This document shows, in pieces, positions 26,404-36,761 of a stretch of DNA of 64,000 bases. Both the position numbers and the translations under genes were made by a program. Below the pieces are notes generated by a model. It was not told the origin of the DNA and made no database searches. It was given only the letters and a program-made list of their open reading frames with translations. Each line of letters starts with the position of its first letter. Position 1 is the stretch's first letter. The stretch lies in the NCBI RefSeq assembly GCF_023101665.1, contig NZ_CP082161.1, positions 3,906,001-3,970,000 on the forward strand, in the 5' to 3' direction. The DNA is from Bradyrhizobium sp. 195. GTDB taxonomy: Bacteria; Pseudomonadota; Alphaproteobacteria; Rhizobiales; Xanthobacteraceae.

Positions 26404-27150
26404 TCAATAGGTTGCGCGACCGCCCGAGATGTCGAACACCGCGCCGGTCGAGAACGCGCAGTCCTCCGACGCGAGCCAGCTCACCATCGCGGCGAGCTCT
26501 TCCACCAGCACGAAGCGCCCCTTCGGGATCTTCGACAGCATGAAGTCGATATGCTGCTGCGTCATCTGGTCGAAGATCGCCGTCTTCGCGGCCGCCGGTG
26601 TCACCGCATTGACGAGGATGTCGTGGGCGGCGAGCTCCTTGCCGAGCGATTTCGTCAGCGCGATCAGGCCGGCCTTGGAGGCCGAATAATGCGAGGCGTT
26701 CGGATTGCCTTCCTTGCCGGCGATCGAGGCGATGTTGACGATGCGCCCGTATTTCTGTTTGAGCATCGCGGGCACGATGGCCTTGCAGACGATGAAGGGG
26801 CCGTCGAGGTTGATGCGCAGCACCTTGCGCCATTCCTCGAGGTCAGTCTCCCAGACCGGCTTGTTGATTCCGGCGATGCCGGCATTGTTGACGAGGATGT
26901 CGATCTTGCCGAAGGCGGCCAGCGTCGCATCGCGGGCCTGCTCGACCGCTGCGGTGTCGGTGACGTCGACCTTGAACACGCGGACGCTATCGCCGATTTC
27001 CTTTGCGGTTTTCTCAGCCAGAGCCGCATCGAAATCCCAGATCGCGACCTTGGCGCCGGAGGCGACAAAACGCTCGGTGATCGCGCGGCCAAAACCCTGT
27101 GCGCCGCCGGTGACGATGGCGACGCGGCCGTTGAGATCGATCTTGTTCAT
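26404..27150 (-). CDS. SDR family oxidoreductase (NAD(P)-dependent)
   Basis: 248 residues, classical short-chain dehydrogenase. The nucleotide motif TGGAQGFGR is at 14-22, NNAG at 88-91, and the catalytic Ser 142, Tyr 155 and Lys 159 (YSASK). D39 after the second strand favours NAD. The C-terminal SGGRATY is the usual closing strand. It is in an operon with a second SDR (18-base gap) and the IlvD-type dehydratase, so it probably oxidises a sugar acid or keto-deoxy acid. Exact substrate unknown. Confidence 0.9.
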   Translation of the reverse strand: MNKIDLNGRVAIVTGGAQGFGRAITERFVASGAKVAIWDFDAALAEKTAKEIGDSVRVFKVDVTDTAAVEQARDATLAAFGKIDILVNNAGIAGINKPVWETDLEEWRKVLRINLDGPFIVCKAIVPAMLKQKYGRIVNIASIAGKEGNPNASHYSASKAGLIALTKSLGKELAAHDILVNAVTPAAAKTAIFDQMTQQHIDFMLSKIPKGRFVLVEELAAMVSWLASEDCAFSTGAVFDISGGRATY

Positions 27151-27168
27151 GCGATTGATCTCCCGGCG

Positions 27169-27900
27169 TCAGAGCATGTAACCGCCGTCGACGACGAGGT
27201 CGACGCCGGTGGTGAAGGCGCTCTCGTCGCTGCCGAGATAGACCGCCATGTTGGCGATTTCCTCGGCGGTGCCGAGCCGGCCCATCTTCTGACGGGAGAC
27301 GAACATCTCCTTGCCCTGCGGTCCCTGCGCGGCGGCGCGGTCGAGCATCGAGGGCGTCTCGACGGTGCCGGGGCAGATCGAGTTGCAGCGGATGCCCTTG
27401 GTGATGAAGTCGAGCGCGACCGCGCGCGTCAGCAGCGATACTGCCGCCTTGGACGAGCTGTAGACGTAACGGTTGGCCGGCGGCCGCAGCGCCGCGCAGG
27501 ACGAGATGTTGACGATGCTGCCGCCGCCGCCCGCCAGCATCTCGGGCAGGAAGGCCCTGATGGTCCGGTGCATCGACTTGACGTTGAGGTCGAACGAGAA
27601 ATCAAAATCCTCTTCCGAGCACTCCAGGATGGTGCCGTGGTGCACGAAACCTGCCGCATTGAGCAGGATGTCGATCTTGCCGACGCGCTTGGCAAAGGCG
27701 TTGACGTCGGCAGTGTTGCGGACGTCGAGTTTTGCGACCTCGGCGATGCCTTCCTTGGTCAAGCCAGCGATGCCCGCTTCGTTGATGTCGGTGGCAATGA
27801 CGGTTGCGCCTTCACGCGCGAATGCGATGGCGCATGCGCGCCCGATGCCTGCCGCTGCAGCCGTGATGACGGCGCGCTTTCCCTTGAGGCGGTCTGCCAT
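27169..27900 (-). CDS. SDR dehydrogenase resembling BDH2 / 2-keto-3-deoxy-L-fuconate dehydrogenase
   Basis: 243 residues from ATG 27900, which has GGGAG 7 bases upstream; the ATG at 27921 lies before that ribosome-binding site. The TAAAAGIGR motif (13-21), NAAG (81-84), Ser 133, Tyr 147 and Lys 151 form the SDR active site. The run of GFVHHGT, NVKSM, CPGTVETPS and RQKMGR closely follows the human BDH2 and bacterial 2-keto-3-deoxy-L-fuconate dehydrogenase group. Beside an IlvD-type dehydratase, oxidation of a 2-keto-3-deoxy sugar acid is the most likely reaction. Confidence 0.88.
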   Translation of the reverse strand: MADRLKGKRAVITAAAAGIGRACAIAFAREGATVIATDINEAGIAGLTKEGIAEVAKLDVRNTADVNAFAKRVGKIDILLNAAGFVHHGTILECSEEDFDFSFDLNVKSMHRTIRAFLPEMLAGGGGSIVNISSCAALRPPANRYVYSSSKAAVSLLTRAVALDFITKGIRCNSICPGTVETPSMLDRAAAQGPQGKEMFVSRQKMGRLGTAEEIANMAVYLGSDESAFTTGVDLVVDGGYML

Positions 27901-27937
27901 TTTCTTCTCCCTTGAGTTCATTCGAGTGCCAACCCAG

Positions 27938-28054
27938 CGTCATTGCGAGGAGCCTTGACAAAATTGCGTAGCAATTTTGCACTGGTGCGACGAAGCAATC
28001 CAGACTGTCGCCGCGGAGATATCTCTGGATTGCTTCGCTACGCTCGCAATGACG
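27938..28054. repeat. Palindromic intergenic repeat, cgtcattgcgagg family, with nested hairpin
   Basis: Outer arms cgtcattgcgagg and its near complement cgctcgcaatgacg bound the element, with inner arms gcgacgaagcaatccag and ctggattgcttcgc. Inside the left half is a perfect 9-bp hairpin CAAAATTGC-gta-GCAATTTTG (27959-27979). It lies between the dehydratase gene and the downstream SDR gene, inside the presumed operon. Confidence 0.8.
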
Positions 28055-28063
28055 GTGTGGCTG

Positions 28064-29893
28064 CTAGTGATTATCCCGCGCCACGCCGAACGTGCCGGCG
28101 ACGTTCTGGTAGCGCGTGGCGAGCTCCATGCAGGCGCCGGTCGATTGCTGGCCGACGGTGTTGCGATAGATCTCCTGCCACGGCGTCTGGTTTTCGGGAT
28201 GCTTGAAGCCGCCATCGGCCTTCAGCTCGGCGTGACGCTTCTTCAGCTCCTCGTCCGAGATCAGGATGTTGGCGCTGCCCTTGTTGAGGTCGACGCGGAC
28301 TTTGTCGCCGGTCTTGAGGATCGCGAGGCCCCCGTTGGCGGCAGCTTCCGGCGAGGCGTTCAGGATCGAGGGCGATCCCGAGGTGCCGGACTGGCGGCCG
28401 TCGCCGATGCAGGGCAGGGACAGGATGCCGCGTTTGATCAGCGCCGCGGGCGGCTGCATGTTCACGACCTCGGCGCCACCGGGGTAGCCGATCGGCCCGG
28501 TGCCGCGGATGAACAGCACGCAGCGCTCGTCGATGTCGAGCGCGGGATCGTCGATCCGCTCGTGATAGTCCTCCGGCCCCTCGAACACGATGGCGCGGCC
28601 CTCGAAGGCGTTGAGGTCCTTCGGGTTGCTGAGATAGCGGTCGCGGAATTCCTTGGAGATCACCGAGGTCTTCATGATCGCGGAATCGAACAAATTGCCC
28701 TTCAGCACCAGGAAGCCGGCGTCCTTCACCAGCGGCTTGTCGTAGGCCCAGATCACGTCGTTGTCGGGCTTTGGCGCATCCTTGCAGTTCTCGCCGATGC
28801 CGCGGCCGTTGACGGTGACCGCGTCTTCATGGATGCGCTTGTGCTTCATCAATTCGCGCACCACCGCCGGCACGCCGCCGGCGCGGTGGAATTCCTCGCC
28901 GAGATAGAAGCCGGCCGGCTGCATGTTGACCAGCAGCGGCACGTCGTGGCCGACCTTCTGCCAGTCCTCGATCGTGAGCTCGACGCCGATGTGGCGGGCC
29001 AGCGCGTTGATGTGGATCGGCGCGTTGGTCGAGCCGCCGATCGCCGAATTGATCACGATGCAGTTCTCGAACGCCTTGCGGGTCAGGATGTCCGAAGGCT
29101 TGAGGTCTTCCCAGACCATCTCGACGGCGCGCTTGCCGGTCTCGTAGGCGATCTGGCCGCGCTCGCGGTAGGGTGCGGGGATCGCCGCGCAGCCCGGCAG
29201 CGAGAAGCCGAGTGCTTCGGCAAGCCCGTTCATGGTCGAAGCGGTGCCCATGGTGTTGCAATGGCCGACCGAGGGCGCCGAGGAGGCCACGATCTCCATG
29301 AACTCCTCATAGTCGATCTCGCCCGCGGCGAGCCGCTCGCGCGACTTCCAGACGATGGTGCCGGAGCCGGTGCGCTCGCCGGCATGCCAGCCGTTGAGCA
29401 TCGGGCCGCCCGACAGCACGATCGCGGGCAGGTTCACGGTCGCCGCCGCCATCATGCAGGCCGGCGTGGTCTTGTCGCAGCCGGTGGTGAGCACGACGCC
29501 GTCGAGCGGATAGCCGTAGAGGATCTCGACCAGGCCAAGATAGGCGAGGTTGCGGTCGAGCGCGGCGGTCGGGCGCTTGCCGGTCTCCTGGATCGGATGG
29601 GTCGGGAATTCCATCGCAATGCCGCCGGCCTCGCGGATGCCCTCGCGCACGCGGTGGGCAAGTTCGATATGGTGTCGGTTGCAGGGAGAAAGGTCGTTGC
29701 CGGTCTGGGCGATGCCGATGATCGGCTTGCCGGACTGCAGCTCGGCGCGGGTGAGGCCGTAATTGAGGTAGCGCTCCATATAGAGCGCGGTCATGCCCGG
29801 GTTGTGCGGGTTGTTGAACCATTCCTGCGAGCGAAGGTGGCGTCCTGAGCCGTTGCCGGCGGGCGCGTGCCCATTGGTTGGTTTTTTTGTCAT
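28064..29893 (-). CDS. IlvD/Edd family dehydratase (sugar-acid dehydratase, L-arabonate dehydratase-like)
   Basis: 609 residues from ATG 29893 (GGAG 7 bases upstream). It dehydrates an aldonic acid to a 2-keto-3-deoxy acid with an iron-sulfur cluster. Cluster and metal motifs are [10 protein letters not shown] and [10 protein letters not shown], with [13 protein letters not shown] and [20 protein letters not shown], all characteristic. The [19 protein letters not shown] start belongs to the sugar-acid branch (AraC-type L-arabonate, D-xylonate or gluconate dehydratases), not to branched-chain IlvD. It is first in an operon with two SDRs and a GFA gene, and lies downstream of the lacI gene with a LacI-type site ahead of it. 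Substrate remains open. Confidence 0.9.
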   Translation of the reverse strand: MTKKPTNGHAPAGNGSGRHLRSQEWFNNPHNPGMTALYMERYLNYGLTRAELQSGKPIIGIAQTGNDLSPCNRHHIELAHRVREGIREAGGIAMEFPTHPIQETGKRPTAALDRNLAYLGLVEILYGYPLDGVVLTTGCDKTTPACMMAAATVNLPAIVLSGGPMLNGWHAGERTGSGTIVWKSRERLAAGEIDYEEFMEIVASSAPSVGHCNTMGTASTMNGLAEALGFSLPGCAAIPAPYRERGQIAYETGKRAVEMVWEDLKPSDILTRKAFENCIVINSAIGGSTNAPIHINALARHIGVELTIEDWQKVGHDVPLLVNMQPAGFYLGEEFHRAGGVPAVVRELMKHKRIHEDAVTVNGRGIGENCKDAPKPDNDVIWAYDKPLVKDAGFLVLKGNLFDSAIMKTSVISKEFRDRYLSNPKDLNAFEGRAIVFEGPEDYHERIDDPALDIDERCVLFIRGTGPIGYPGGAEVVNMQPPAALIKRGILSLPCIGDGRQSGTSGSPSILNASPEAAANGGLAILKTGDKVRVDLNKGSANILISDEELKKRHAELKADGGFKHPENQTPWQEIYRNTVGQQSTGACMELATRYQNVAGTFGVARDNH

Positions 29894-30015
29894 TGGCTTC
29901 TCCTGCAATGCAAACGCACTGGCGTCCGTCCTAGGGCGTCGGCTTGTGCGATGCCCAACGGCGCGAATGATGGATCGCTGGCCCGCTGGCGGGGCGTTTC
30001 CTCATGAGTGCAATA

Positions 30016-31116
30016 CTAGTCATGGCCACTTGGTAACGCTACCATTTTGTTCGCCGCACCCGCGCCTGAAACGGCTGGCCTGCTCTCCGAATGGCGCGGC
30101 GACGAGCTTTGCCGCTCGATCACCTTGAAGCCGAGATCGAGCACCGGCTGCTCCGGGCGCCGCCCGTCGATCGCATCGATCAGCATGGTGGCGGCCGTCT
30201 TGCCCATCTCGTAGCGGTTGGTGCGCACGCTGGTGAGGGTGGGGACGGCGGACGCCATGAATTCGAGATCGTTGAAGCCGACGATCGCGATCTGGTCGGG
30301 GACCGCGATCTCGCGGCGCCGGCATTCGAACAGAACGCCGAGCGCGAGGTCGTCATTGGCGCAGAACACTGCATCGAGGTCGGGCTCTCGCGCCAGCAGA
30401 TCGGTGAAGAGGGCGCCGCCGAGCGTCACCGAGGTCGGCGTCGCGGTCGTGACGACGAGGCGCTGCTCGAACAATGCGGTGTCTTTCATGGCCGAGACAT
30501 ATCCGTCCAGCCGCCGCTGCACCCGCGGATCCATGCGGGCGCCGACGAAGCCGATCCTGCGGCGGCCTTGTTCGAACAGGTGCGCAACCGCTGCGCGGGC
30601 TGCATCATAGTGCGAAAAGCCGATCATCATGTCGACCGGATCGGGGCCGATCTCCATGATCTGCACGATCGGGCAGTCGGCGGCCTCCAGCATCGCGCGC
30701 GATTCCGCGGTCTGGTCGATGCCGGTAACGATCAGTCCGGCCGGCTTCTGCGCCAGAAACAGACGCAGCAGCTTCTCTTCCTGGAGAATGCTGTAGCGTG
30801 TGTTGGACAATTGGATCGAGTAACGGTTGCCTTCGGACGCATCGTAGATGCCGCGTAGCACGTCCGAGAACACGTTGTTGGTGAGAGAGGGAATCAAGAC
30901 ACCGATGACCTCGGTGCGTTGCGAGGCCAGTGCGCGTGCCGCAAGGTTCGGGACATAGCCGAGCTCCTTGGCCGCGCTCTCGACCCGCGTCCGCTTGGCG
31001 ACCGACAGGGCCTCCGGATTACGAAAGAAGCGGGACGCTGTAATGGGGCTGACGCCGGCAAGCTCGGCGACTTCCGCCAACCGGATTTTGCCTGACTTGG
31101 TGCGTTTTCGACCCAT
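30016..31116 (-). CDS. LacI family transcriptional regulator, GntR-type
   Basis: 366 residues from ATG 31116. The N-terminal HTH (about 12-31; LAEVAELAGVSPITASRFF) and hinge helix (NLAARALASQ) are typical of LacI/GalR proteins, and the rest is a periplasmic-binding-protein-like effector domain ending near ERQSS. SPITASRFFRNP is close to gluconate-type (GntR) repressors. The gene sits between the dehydratase operon (same strand) and the divergent ABC importer operon. LacI-type palindromes occur just upstream of it and in its last codons, so it probably controls both flanks and itself in response to a sugar acid. Confidence 0.9.
   Translation of the reverse strand: MGRKRTKSGKIRLAEVAELAGVSPITASRFFRNPEALSVAKRTRVESAAKELGYVPNLAARALASQRTEVIGVLIPSLTNNVFSDVLRGIYDASEGNRYSIQLSNTRYSILQEEKLLRLFLAQKPAGLIVTGIDQTAESRAMLEAADCPIVQIMEIGPDPVDMMIGFSHYDAARAAVAHLFEQGRRRIGFVGARMDPRVQRRLDGYVSAMKDTALFEQRLVVTTATPTSVTLGGALFTDLLAREPDLDAVFCANDDLALGVLFECRRREIAVPDQIAIVGFNDLEFMASAVPTLTSVRTNRYEMGKTAATMLIDAIDGRRPEQPVLDLGFKVIERQSSSPRHSESRPAVSGAGAANKMVALPSGHD
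30031..30044. promoter_or_regulatory. LacI-type operator candidate upstream of the dehydratase operon
   Basis: TGGTAACGCTACCA, symmetric at 6 of 7 positions with the central CG typical of LacI-family operators. It lies in the last codons of lacI, 138 bases before the dehydratase start. It shares 11 of 14 bases with the site at 31159-31172. Confidence 0.55.
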
Positions 31117-31158
31117 TTGCTGCTCATAACACAGTCGGTCCCGCAAACAAAGGAACGT

Positions 31159-31172
31159 TGACAGCGCTACCA
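31159..31172. promoter_or_regulatory. LacI-type operator candidate between lacI and the ABC importer
   Basis: TGACAGCGCTACCA, symmetric at 5 of 7 positions with central CG, 43 bases upstream of lacI and 147 bases upstream of the divergent importer operon. A TTGACA -35-like hexamer (31158-31163) overlaps it. Likely role: autoregulation and control of the importer; inferred. Confidence 0.5.
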
Positions 31173-31318
31173 GCAGCGACTAACCAAAGACAAATTGCCA
31201 AAACCGCACAAACTGCCGACAATATAGCCCGCTAAGGTCGGGCCTTGGTTCGGCGAAGTCTGAAAAACAAGACGGTCGCGGCGCTAGAGGCGTCGTGGAC
31301 TTTCGAGGAGGGAGCTAG

Positions 31319-32386
<1,068 letters not shown>

Positions 32387-32432
32387 CGTAAGTTTAAGTT
32401 AAGACAATAAAAAGCATCACAGGGAGGACGAC

Positions 32433-33752
32433 ATGCAAGACTTTACCCGCCGGACTCTGCTTCAGGGCGGAACGGCACTGGCTGCAACCGGCATGCTCAC
32501 CGGGCCGGCGCTGTTCGATTTCGCGAAGGCCTGGGCGCAGAGCGCGCCCTGGAAGGCGGAGCCCGGCGCCAAGCTGACCGTGATGCGCTGGAAGCGCTTC
32601 GTGCCGGCGGAAGACGATGCGTTCAACGCGATGGTCGCGGCGTTCAAGGCTGCCACCGGCACCGAGATGAACGTGTTCAGCGAATCCTTCGAGGACGTGC
32701 AGCCAAAGGCCTCGGTTGCGGCCAATACGGGCTCCGGGCTCGATCTCGCTTGGGGCTTGCACACGCTGCCGCAGCTGTTCCCCACCAAAGTGCTGAAGAT
32801 GAACGACGTCGCCGATTATCTCGGCAACAAATATGGTGGCTGGACCGATGCGGCCGCCAAGACCTGCAAGCAGGGCAACGACTGGCTCGGCATCCCCGTT
32901 GCAACCAACGGCGGTTACATGACGTACCGCAAGTCGGCGCTCGACAAGGCAGGGTTCAAGGAATTCCCGAAAGATTTCCCCGGCTTCCTCGAGATGTGCA
33001 AGGCGCTGAAGGCGAACAACACGCCGGCCGGCTTCGCGCTCGGGCATGCGTCGGGTGACGGCAATTCGTGGCTGCACTGGGTGCTGTGGGGCCACGGCGC
33101 CTACACGGTCGACCAGAACGACAAGATCATCATCAATTCGCCGGAGACGGCGAAGGCGCTGGAATATTGCAAGGCGCTGTACGAGAGCTTCATCCCGGGC
33201 ACGGCGTCCTGGAACGATTCCTCCAACAACAAGGCTTTCCTCGCCGGCGAGCTCTACTGCACGGCCAACGGCATCTCGATCTACGTCGCCGCCAAGACCG
33301 ATGCGAGCAAGAAGGAGCTGGCCGAGGACACCTATCACGCGCTCTGGCCGGTCGGACCGGTCGGCAAGCCGAGCGAGCTGCAGCTTGCGCTGCCGATTCT
33401 CGCCTTCAACTTCACCAAATATCCGAACGCGGCGAAGGCCTTCGTCGCCTTCATGCTGGAGAAGGAGAACTACGAGAAGTGGCTGGACGGCGCGCAGGGC
33501 TACCTGACGCAGACCTTGAACGGCTATGAGTCGGCGCCGATCTGGAAGGCCGATCCCAAGAATGCCGTGTTCTCGCAGGCCTCCAAGCGCACGCTGCCGG
33601 CGGCCGGTATCGGTTCGGTCGGCGAAAAGGCGGCAACGGCAATCGCCGACTTCATCGTCGTCGACATGTTCGCCAACTACTGCACCGGCACCAAGGATGC
33701 GAAGGGCGCGATGGCGGAAGCCGAGCGCCAGCTGAAGCGCATCTATCGCTAA
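32433..33752 (+). CDS. ABC transporter sugar-binding protein, Tat-type signal
   Basis: 439 residues, family 1 extracellular solute-binding protein. The N-terminus DFTRRTLLQGGTALA has the twin Arg of a Tat signal, with cleavage after about residue 36 (KAWAQ). The mature protein has the usual lobes with WGLHTLPQLFPTKV and IPVATNGGYMTYRKSAL. It binds the sugar or sugar acid in the periplasm for the permease pair downstream. GGGAGG precedes the ATG. A strong stem-loop after the stop separates it from the permease genes, which would favour higher levels of this protein. Confidence 0.92.
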   Translation: MQDFTRRTLLQGGTALAATGMLTGPALFDFAKAWAQSAPWKAEPGAKLTVMRWKRFVPAEDDAFNAMVAAFKAATGTEMNVFSESFEDVQPKASVAANTGSGLDLAWGLHTLPQLFPTKVLKMNDVADYLGNKYGGWTDAAAKTCKQGNDWLGIPVATNGGYMTYRKSALDKAGFKEFPKDFPGFLEMCKALKANNTPAGFALGHASGDGNSWLHWVLWGHGAYTVDQNDKIIINSPETAKALEYCKALYESFIPGTASWNDSSNNKAFLAGELYCTANGISIYVAAKTDASKKELAEDTYHALWPVGPVGKPSELQLALPILAFNFTKYPNAAKAFVAFMLEKENYEKWLDGAQGYLTQTLNGYESAPIWKADPKNAVFSQASKRTLPAAGIGSVGEKAATAIADFIVVDMFANYCTGTKDAKGAMAEAERQLKRIYR

Positions 33753-33760
33753 GCGTCACG

Positions 33761-33788
33761 GAGCGGGCGGCAGTCGCGCCGCCCGCTC
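33761..33788 (+). promoter_or_regulatory. Strong intercistronic stem-loop after the binding-protein gene
   Basis: GAGCGGGCGGC-agtcgc-GCCGCCCGCTC, a perfect 11-bp stem with a 6-base loop, 9 bases after the binding-protein stop and 28 before the permease start. No T-run follows, so it is more likely an mRNA-stabilising or attenuating hairpin than a full terminator. Confidence 0.65.
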
Positions 33789-33816
33789 GTCAACATTTCG
33801 ATCAGGGATATCGGGC

Positions 33817-34770
33817 ATGGCTGATGTCGCAATTCCCCGGGCCAAGCCTCAAATGAGCGAGGACACCGCCTGGACCCAGCTCAAACACAATCGCAACTGG
33901 CTCGGCTTCTGGTTCATGGTGCCGGCCATGGCGTTCCTGATCTTCTTCCTGGCGTATCCGCTGGGGCTCGGGATCTGGCTGTCCTTCACGGACACCCGCA
34001 TCGGCAGGGTCGGGCACTTTGTCGCCACCGAGAACTATGAGTGGCTGTGGGACGATTCCATCTTCTGGCTGTCGGTGTTCAACACGCTGCTCTACACCTT
34101 CGTCGCCAGCGCCCTCAAATTCGCGATCGGGCTCTATCTCGCGCTGCTGCTGAACGAGAATATGCCGTTCAAGGCGATGCTGCGCGCGATGGTCCTCATC
34201 CCCTTCATCGTGCCGACGGTGCTCTCGGCATTGGCGTTCTGGTGGATTTTCGACTCCCAATTCTCGATCATCTCCTGGTCGCTGAGGCATCTCGGTGTGA
34301 TCGATCAAAACATCAACTTCCTCGGCGATACGACCTGGGCGCGCATTTGCGTGATCTTCGCCAATATTTGGCGCGGCGTGCCTTTCGTGGCGATCACGCT
34401 GCTCGCGGGCCTGCAGACGGTGTCGCCGTCGCTCTATGAGGCCGCAACGCTCGACGGCGCCACACGCTGGCAGAATTTCCGGTTCATCACCTATCCGCTG
34501 CTGACGCCGATCATCGCCGTCGTGATGACCTTCTCGGTGCTGTTCACCTTCACCGACTTCCAGCTGATCTGGGCAATGACGCGCGGCGGCCCCGTCAACG
34601 CCACCCATCTGATGGCGACGCTGTCCTACCAGCGCGCGATCATCGCCGGGCAACTCGGCGAGGGCGCGGCGATCTCGAGCGCCATGATTCCATTCCTGCT
34701 CGCGGCGATCATGGTGTCCTGGTTCGGCCTGCAGCGTCGCAAGTGGCAACAGGGAGAAAACAATGACTGA
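33817..34770 (+). CDS. ABC sugar importer permease (UgpA/MalF type)
   Basis: 317 residues, six predicted membrane helices starting at about residue 30 after a short cytoplasmic tail. The EAA loop that contacts the ATPase is YEAATLDGATRWQNFRFITYP (about residues 207-227, given in outline). It pairs with the permease at 34763, whose start lies inside the last 8 bases of this gene, so the two are translationally coupled. It transports an unidentified sugar or sugar acid. Confidence 0.93.
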   Translation: MADVAIPRAKPQMSEDTAWTQLKHNRNWLGFWFMVPAMAFLIFFLAYPLGLGIWLSFTDTRIGRVGHFVATENYEWLWDDSIFWLSVFNTLLYTFVASALKFAIGLYLALLLNENMPFKAMLRAMVLIPFIVPTVLSALAFWWIFDSQFSIISWSLRHLGVIDQNINFLGDTTWARICVIFANIWRGVPFVAITLLAGLQTVSPSLYEAATLDGATRWQNFRFITYPLLTPIIAVVMTFSVLFTFTDFQLIWAMTRGGPVNATHLMATLSYQRAIIAGQLGEGAAISSAMIPFLLAAIMVSWFGLQRRKWQQGENND

Positions 34771-35686
34771 TCTTCCTGCCTCGAAAGTCGACCTCAAGTC
34801 CGTCATATCTGCGCCCGCGCGCGTCGATAACAGCGAGGGCATGAGCTATCTGCAGTCGGTGCCGCGCCGGATGGTGACGCTGTACCTGCCGCTCGCGATC
34901 ATCGTCGTGGTGCTGTTGTTTCCGTTCTACTGGATGGCGCTGACCTCGGTGAAGCCGGACGAGCAGCTGCTCGATCTCGACAGGTACAACCCGTTCTGGA
35001 CCTGGAATCCGACCTTCAAGCATTTCCACAAGCTGCTGTTCGAGAGCTACTATCCGCACTGGCTCTGGAACACGATGTACGTGGCGGTCTGCGCCACGGT
35101 GCTCTCGATCATCGCATCGGTGTTGGCTGCCTACGCCATCGTGCGCTTGCGCTACAAGGGCGCCAATCTCGTCGGCGGGCTGATCTTCCTCGCCTATCTC
35201 GTGCCGCCGTCGATCCTGTTCATTCCGCTCGCCACCGTCGTGTTTCAGTATGGTCTGTTCGACTCGCCGCTGGCGTTGATTCTGACCTATCCGACCATCC
35301 TGATCCCCTTCTCGACCTGGCTGCTGATGGGCTATTTCAAGACCATCCCGTTCGAGCTCGAGGAATGCGCGCTGATCGACGGGGCGAGTCGCTGGCAGAT
35401 CCTGATCAAGATCGTTTTGCCGCTGGCAATCCCCGGCCTGATCTCGGCCTTCATCTTCTGCTTCACGCTGTGCTGGAACGAGTTCATCTACGCGTTGACC
35501 TTCCTGCAGTCGACCAGCAACAAGACGGTGCCGGTCGCAATCGTCAACGAGTTCGTGGATGGTGACATCTACCGCTGGGGTTCGCTGATGGCGGGAGCCC
35601 TGGCCGGCTCGCTGCCGCTCGTCATCCTTTACGCCTTCTTCGTGGAGCATTATGTGTCCGCGATGACCGGCGCCGTGAAGGAGTGA
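34763..35686 (+). CDS. ABC sugar importer permease (UgpE/MalG type)
   Basis: 307 residues with six membrane helices. The EAA loop reads EECALIDGASRWQILIKIVLP (about 203-223, in outline) and the C-terminus ends in YVSAMTGAVKE, as in MalG-like subunits. It overlaps the first permease by 8 bases, with GGGAG 6 bases before its ATG. It completes a CUT1-type importer: ATPase, binding protein, two permeases. Confidence 0.93.
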   Translation: MTDLPASKVDLKSVISAPARVDNSEGMSYLQSVPRRMVTLYLPLAIIVVVLLFPFYWMALTSVKPDEQLLDLDRYNPFWTWNPTFKHFHKLLFESYYPHWLWNTMYVAVCATVLSIIASVLAAYAIVRLRYKGANLVGGLIFLAYLVPPSILFIPLATVVFQYGLFDSPLALILTYPTILIPFSTWLLMGYFKTIPFELEECALIDGASRWQILIKIVLPLAIPGLISAFIFCFTLCWNEFIYALTFLQSTSNKTVPVAIVNEFVDGDIYRWGSLMAGALAGSLPLVILYAFFVEHYVSAMTGAVKE

Positions 35687-35754
35687 TCGCGGGGGTCTGC
35701 CATGGGAGCGCGCTGGAGGCTGCGCGTTCCGGCCAATAAAAAGGAGTTAAGCTC

Positions 35755-36741
35755 TTGCACGTTCTGGTTCTGGGTGCCGCCGGCATGGTCGGCCGCAAAT
35801 TGTGTGAACGGCTGTTGCGCGACGGACGGCTCGGCAAGAGCGACATCACGAAACTGACCATGCACGACGTGGTCGAGCCGAAGAAGCCGGAGAAGGCTGG
35901 TTTCCCCGTCGAGACGGTGTCGGGCGATTTCGCCGTGCCGGGCGCTGCCGAAAAGCTGATCGCCGGCCGCCCGGACGTGATCTTCCATCTTGCCGCCATC
36001 GTCTCCGGCGAAGCCGAACTCGATTTCGACAAGGGCTACCGCATCAATCTCGACGGCACCCGGATGCTGCTCGATGCCGTCAGGCTCGTGGGCGGCGGCT
36101 ACAAGCCGCGCGTGGTCTTCACGTCCTCGATCGCGGTGTTCGGCGCGCCGTTCCCGGATGCGATCGGCGACGAGTTCTTCCATACGCCGCTGCTCAGCTA
36201 CGGCGCCCAGAAGGCGATCGGCGAACTCCTGCTCGCCGACTATTCGCGCCGTGGCTTCCTCGACGGCATCGGCATCCGCCTGCCGACCATCTGCATCCGG
36301 CCCGGCCTGCCCAACAAGGCGGCATCGGGCTTCTTCTCCAACATCCTGCGCGAACCTCTGGCAGGCAAGGAAGCGGTTCTTCCCGTCTCCGAGGACGTTC
36401 GTCACTGGCACGCCACACCGCGCTCCGCGGTGGGCTTCCTGCTCCACGCCGGCACCATGGACCTTGCCGCGGTCGGCCCGCGCCGCAATCTGACCATGCC
36501 CGGCCTGTCGGCGACGGTCGGCGAGCAGATCGCCGCGTTGAAGCGGGTTGCGGGCGAGAAGGTCGCCGCGCGCATCAAGCGCGAGCCCGATCCCTTCATC
36601 GTCGGCATCGTCGGCGGCTGGCCGCGCAATTTCAACGCAAAGCGGTCGCTCGAGCTCGGCTTCACCACCGCCGAGAAGACGTTCGACGACATCATCCGCA
36701 TTCACATCGAAGATGAGCTCGGCGGCAACTTCGTCGCCTGA
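35755..36741 (+). CDS. denD: NAD-dependent dehydrogenase/epimerase, DenD-like (D-erythronate dehydrogenase family)
   Basis: 328 residues from a TTG start with AAGGAG 8 bases upstream. It is an extended SDR: GAAGMVG (7-13) binds NAD, Ser 124 or 125 with Tyr 149 and Lys 153 (YGAQK) form the active site, and HLAAIVSGEAELDFD and RLPTICIRPGLPNKAASGF are the conserved features of the DenD group. DenD oxidises D-erythronate to 2-oxo-tetronate in tetronate pathways, but relatives act on other sugar acids. Here it follows an importer and precedes a KDG-type kinase and KDPG aldolase, without the usual DenK/DenH partners, so its substrate may differ. Confidence 0.8.
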   Translation: MHVLVLGAAGMVGRKLCERLLRDGRLGKSDITKLTMHDVVEPKKPEKAGFPVETVSGDFAVPGAAEKLIAGRPDVIFHLAAIVSGEAELDFDKGYRINLDGTRMLLDAVRLVGGGYKPRVVFTSSIAVFGAPFPDAIGDEFFHTPLLSYGAQKAIGELLLADYSRRGFLDGIGIRLPTICIRPGLPNKAASGFFSNILREPLAGKEAVLPVSEDVRHWHATPRSAVGFLLHAGTMDLAAVGPRRNLTMPGLSATVGEQIAALKRVAGEKVAARIKREPDPFIVGIVGGWPRNFNAKRSLELGFTTAEKTFDDIIRIHIEDELGGNFVA

Positions 36742-36761
36742 TCTCTGACTGAGCGGGTCAC

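Noticed and set aside
33761..33788. Rho-independent terminator
   Set aside because: The stem is strong but no T-run follows, and the downstream permease genes need the same transcript.
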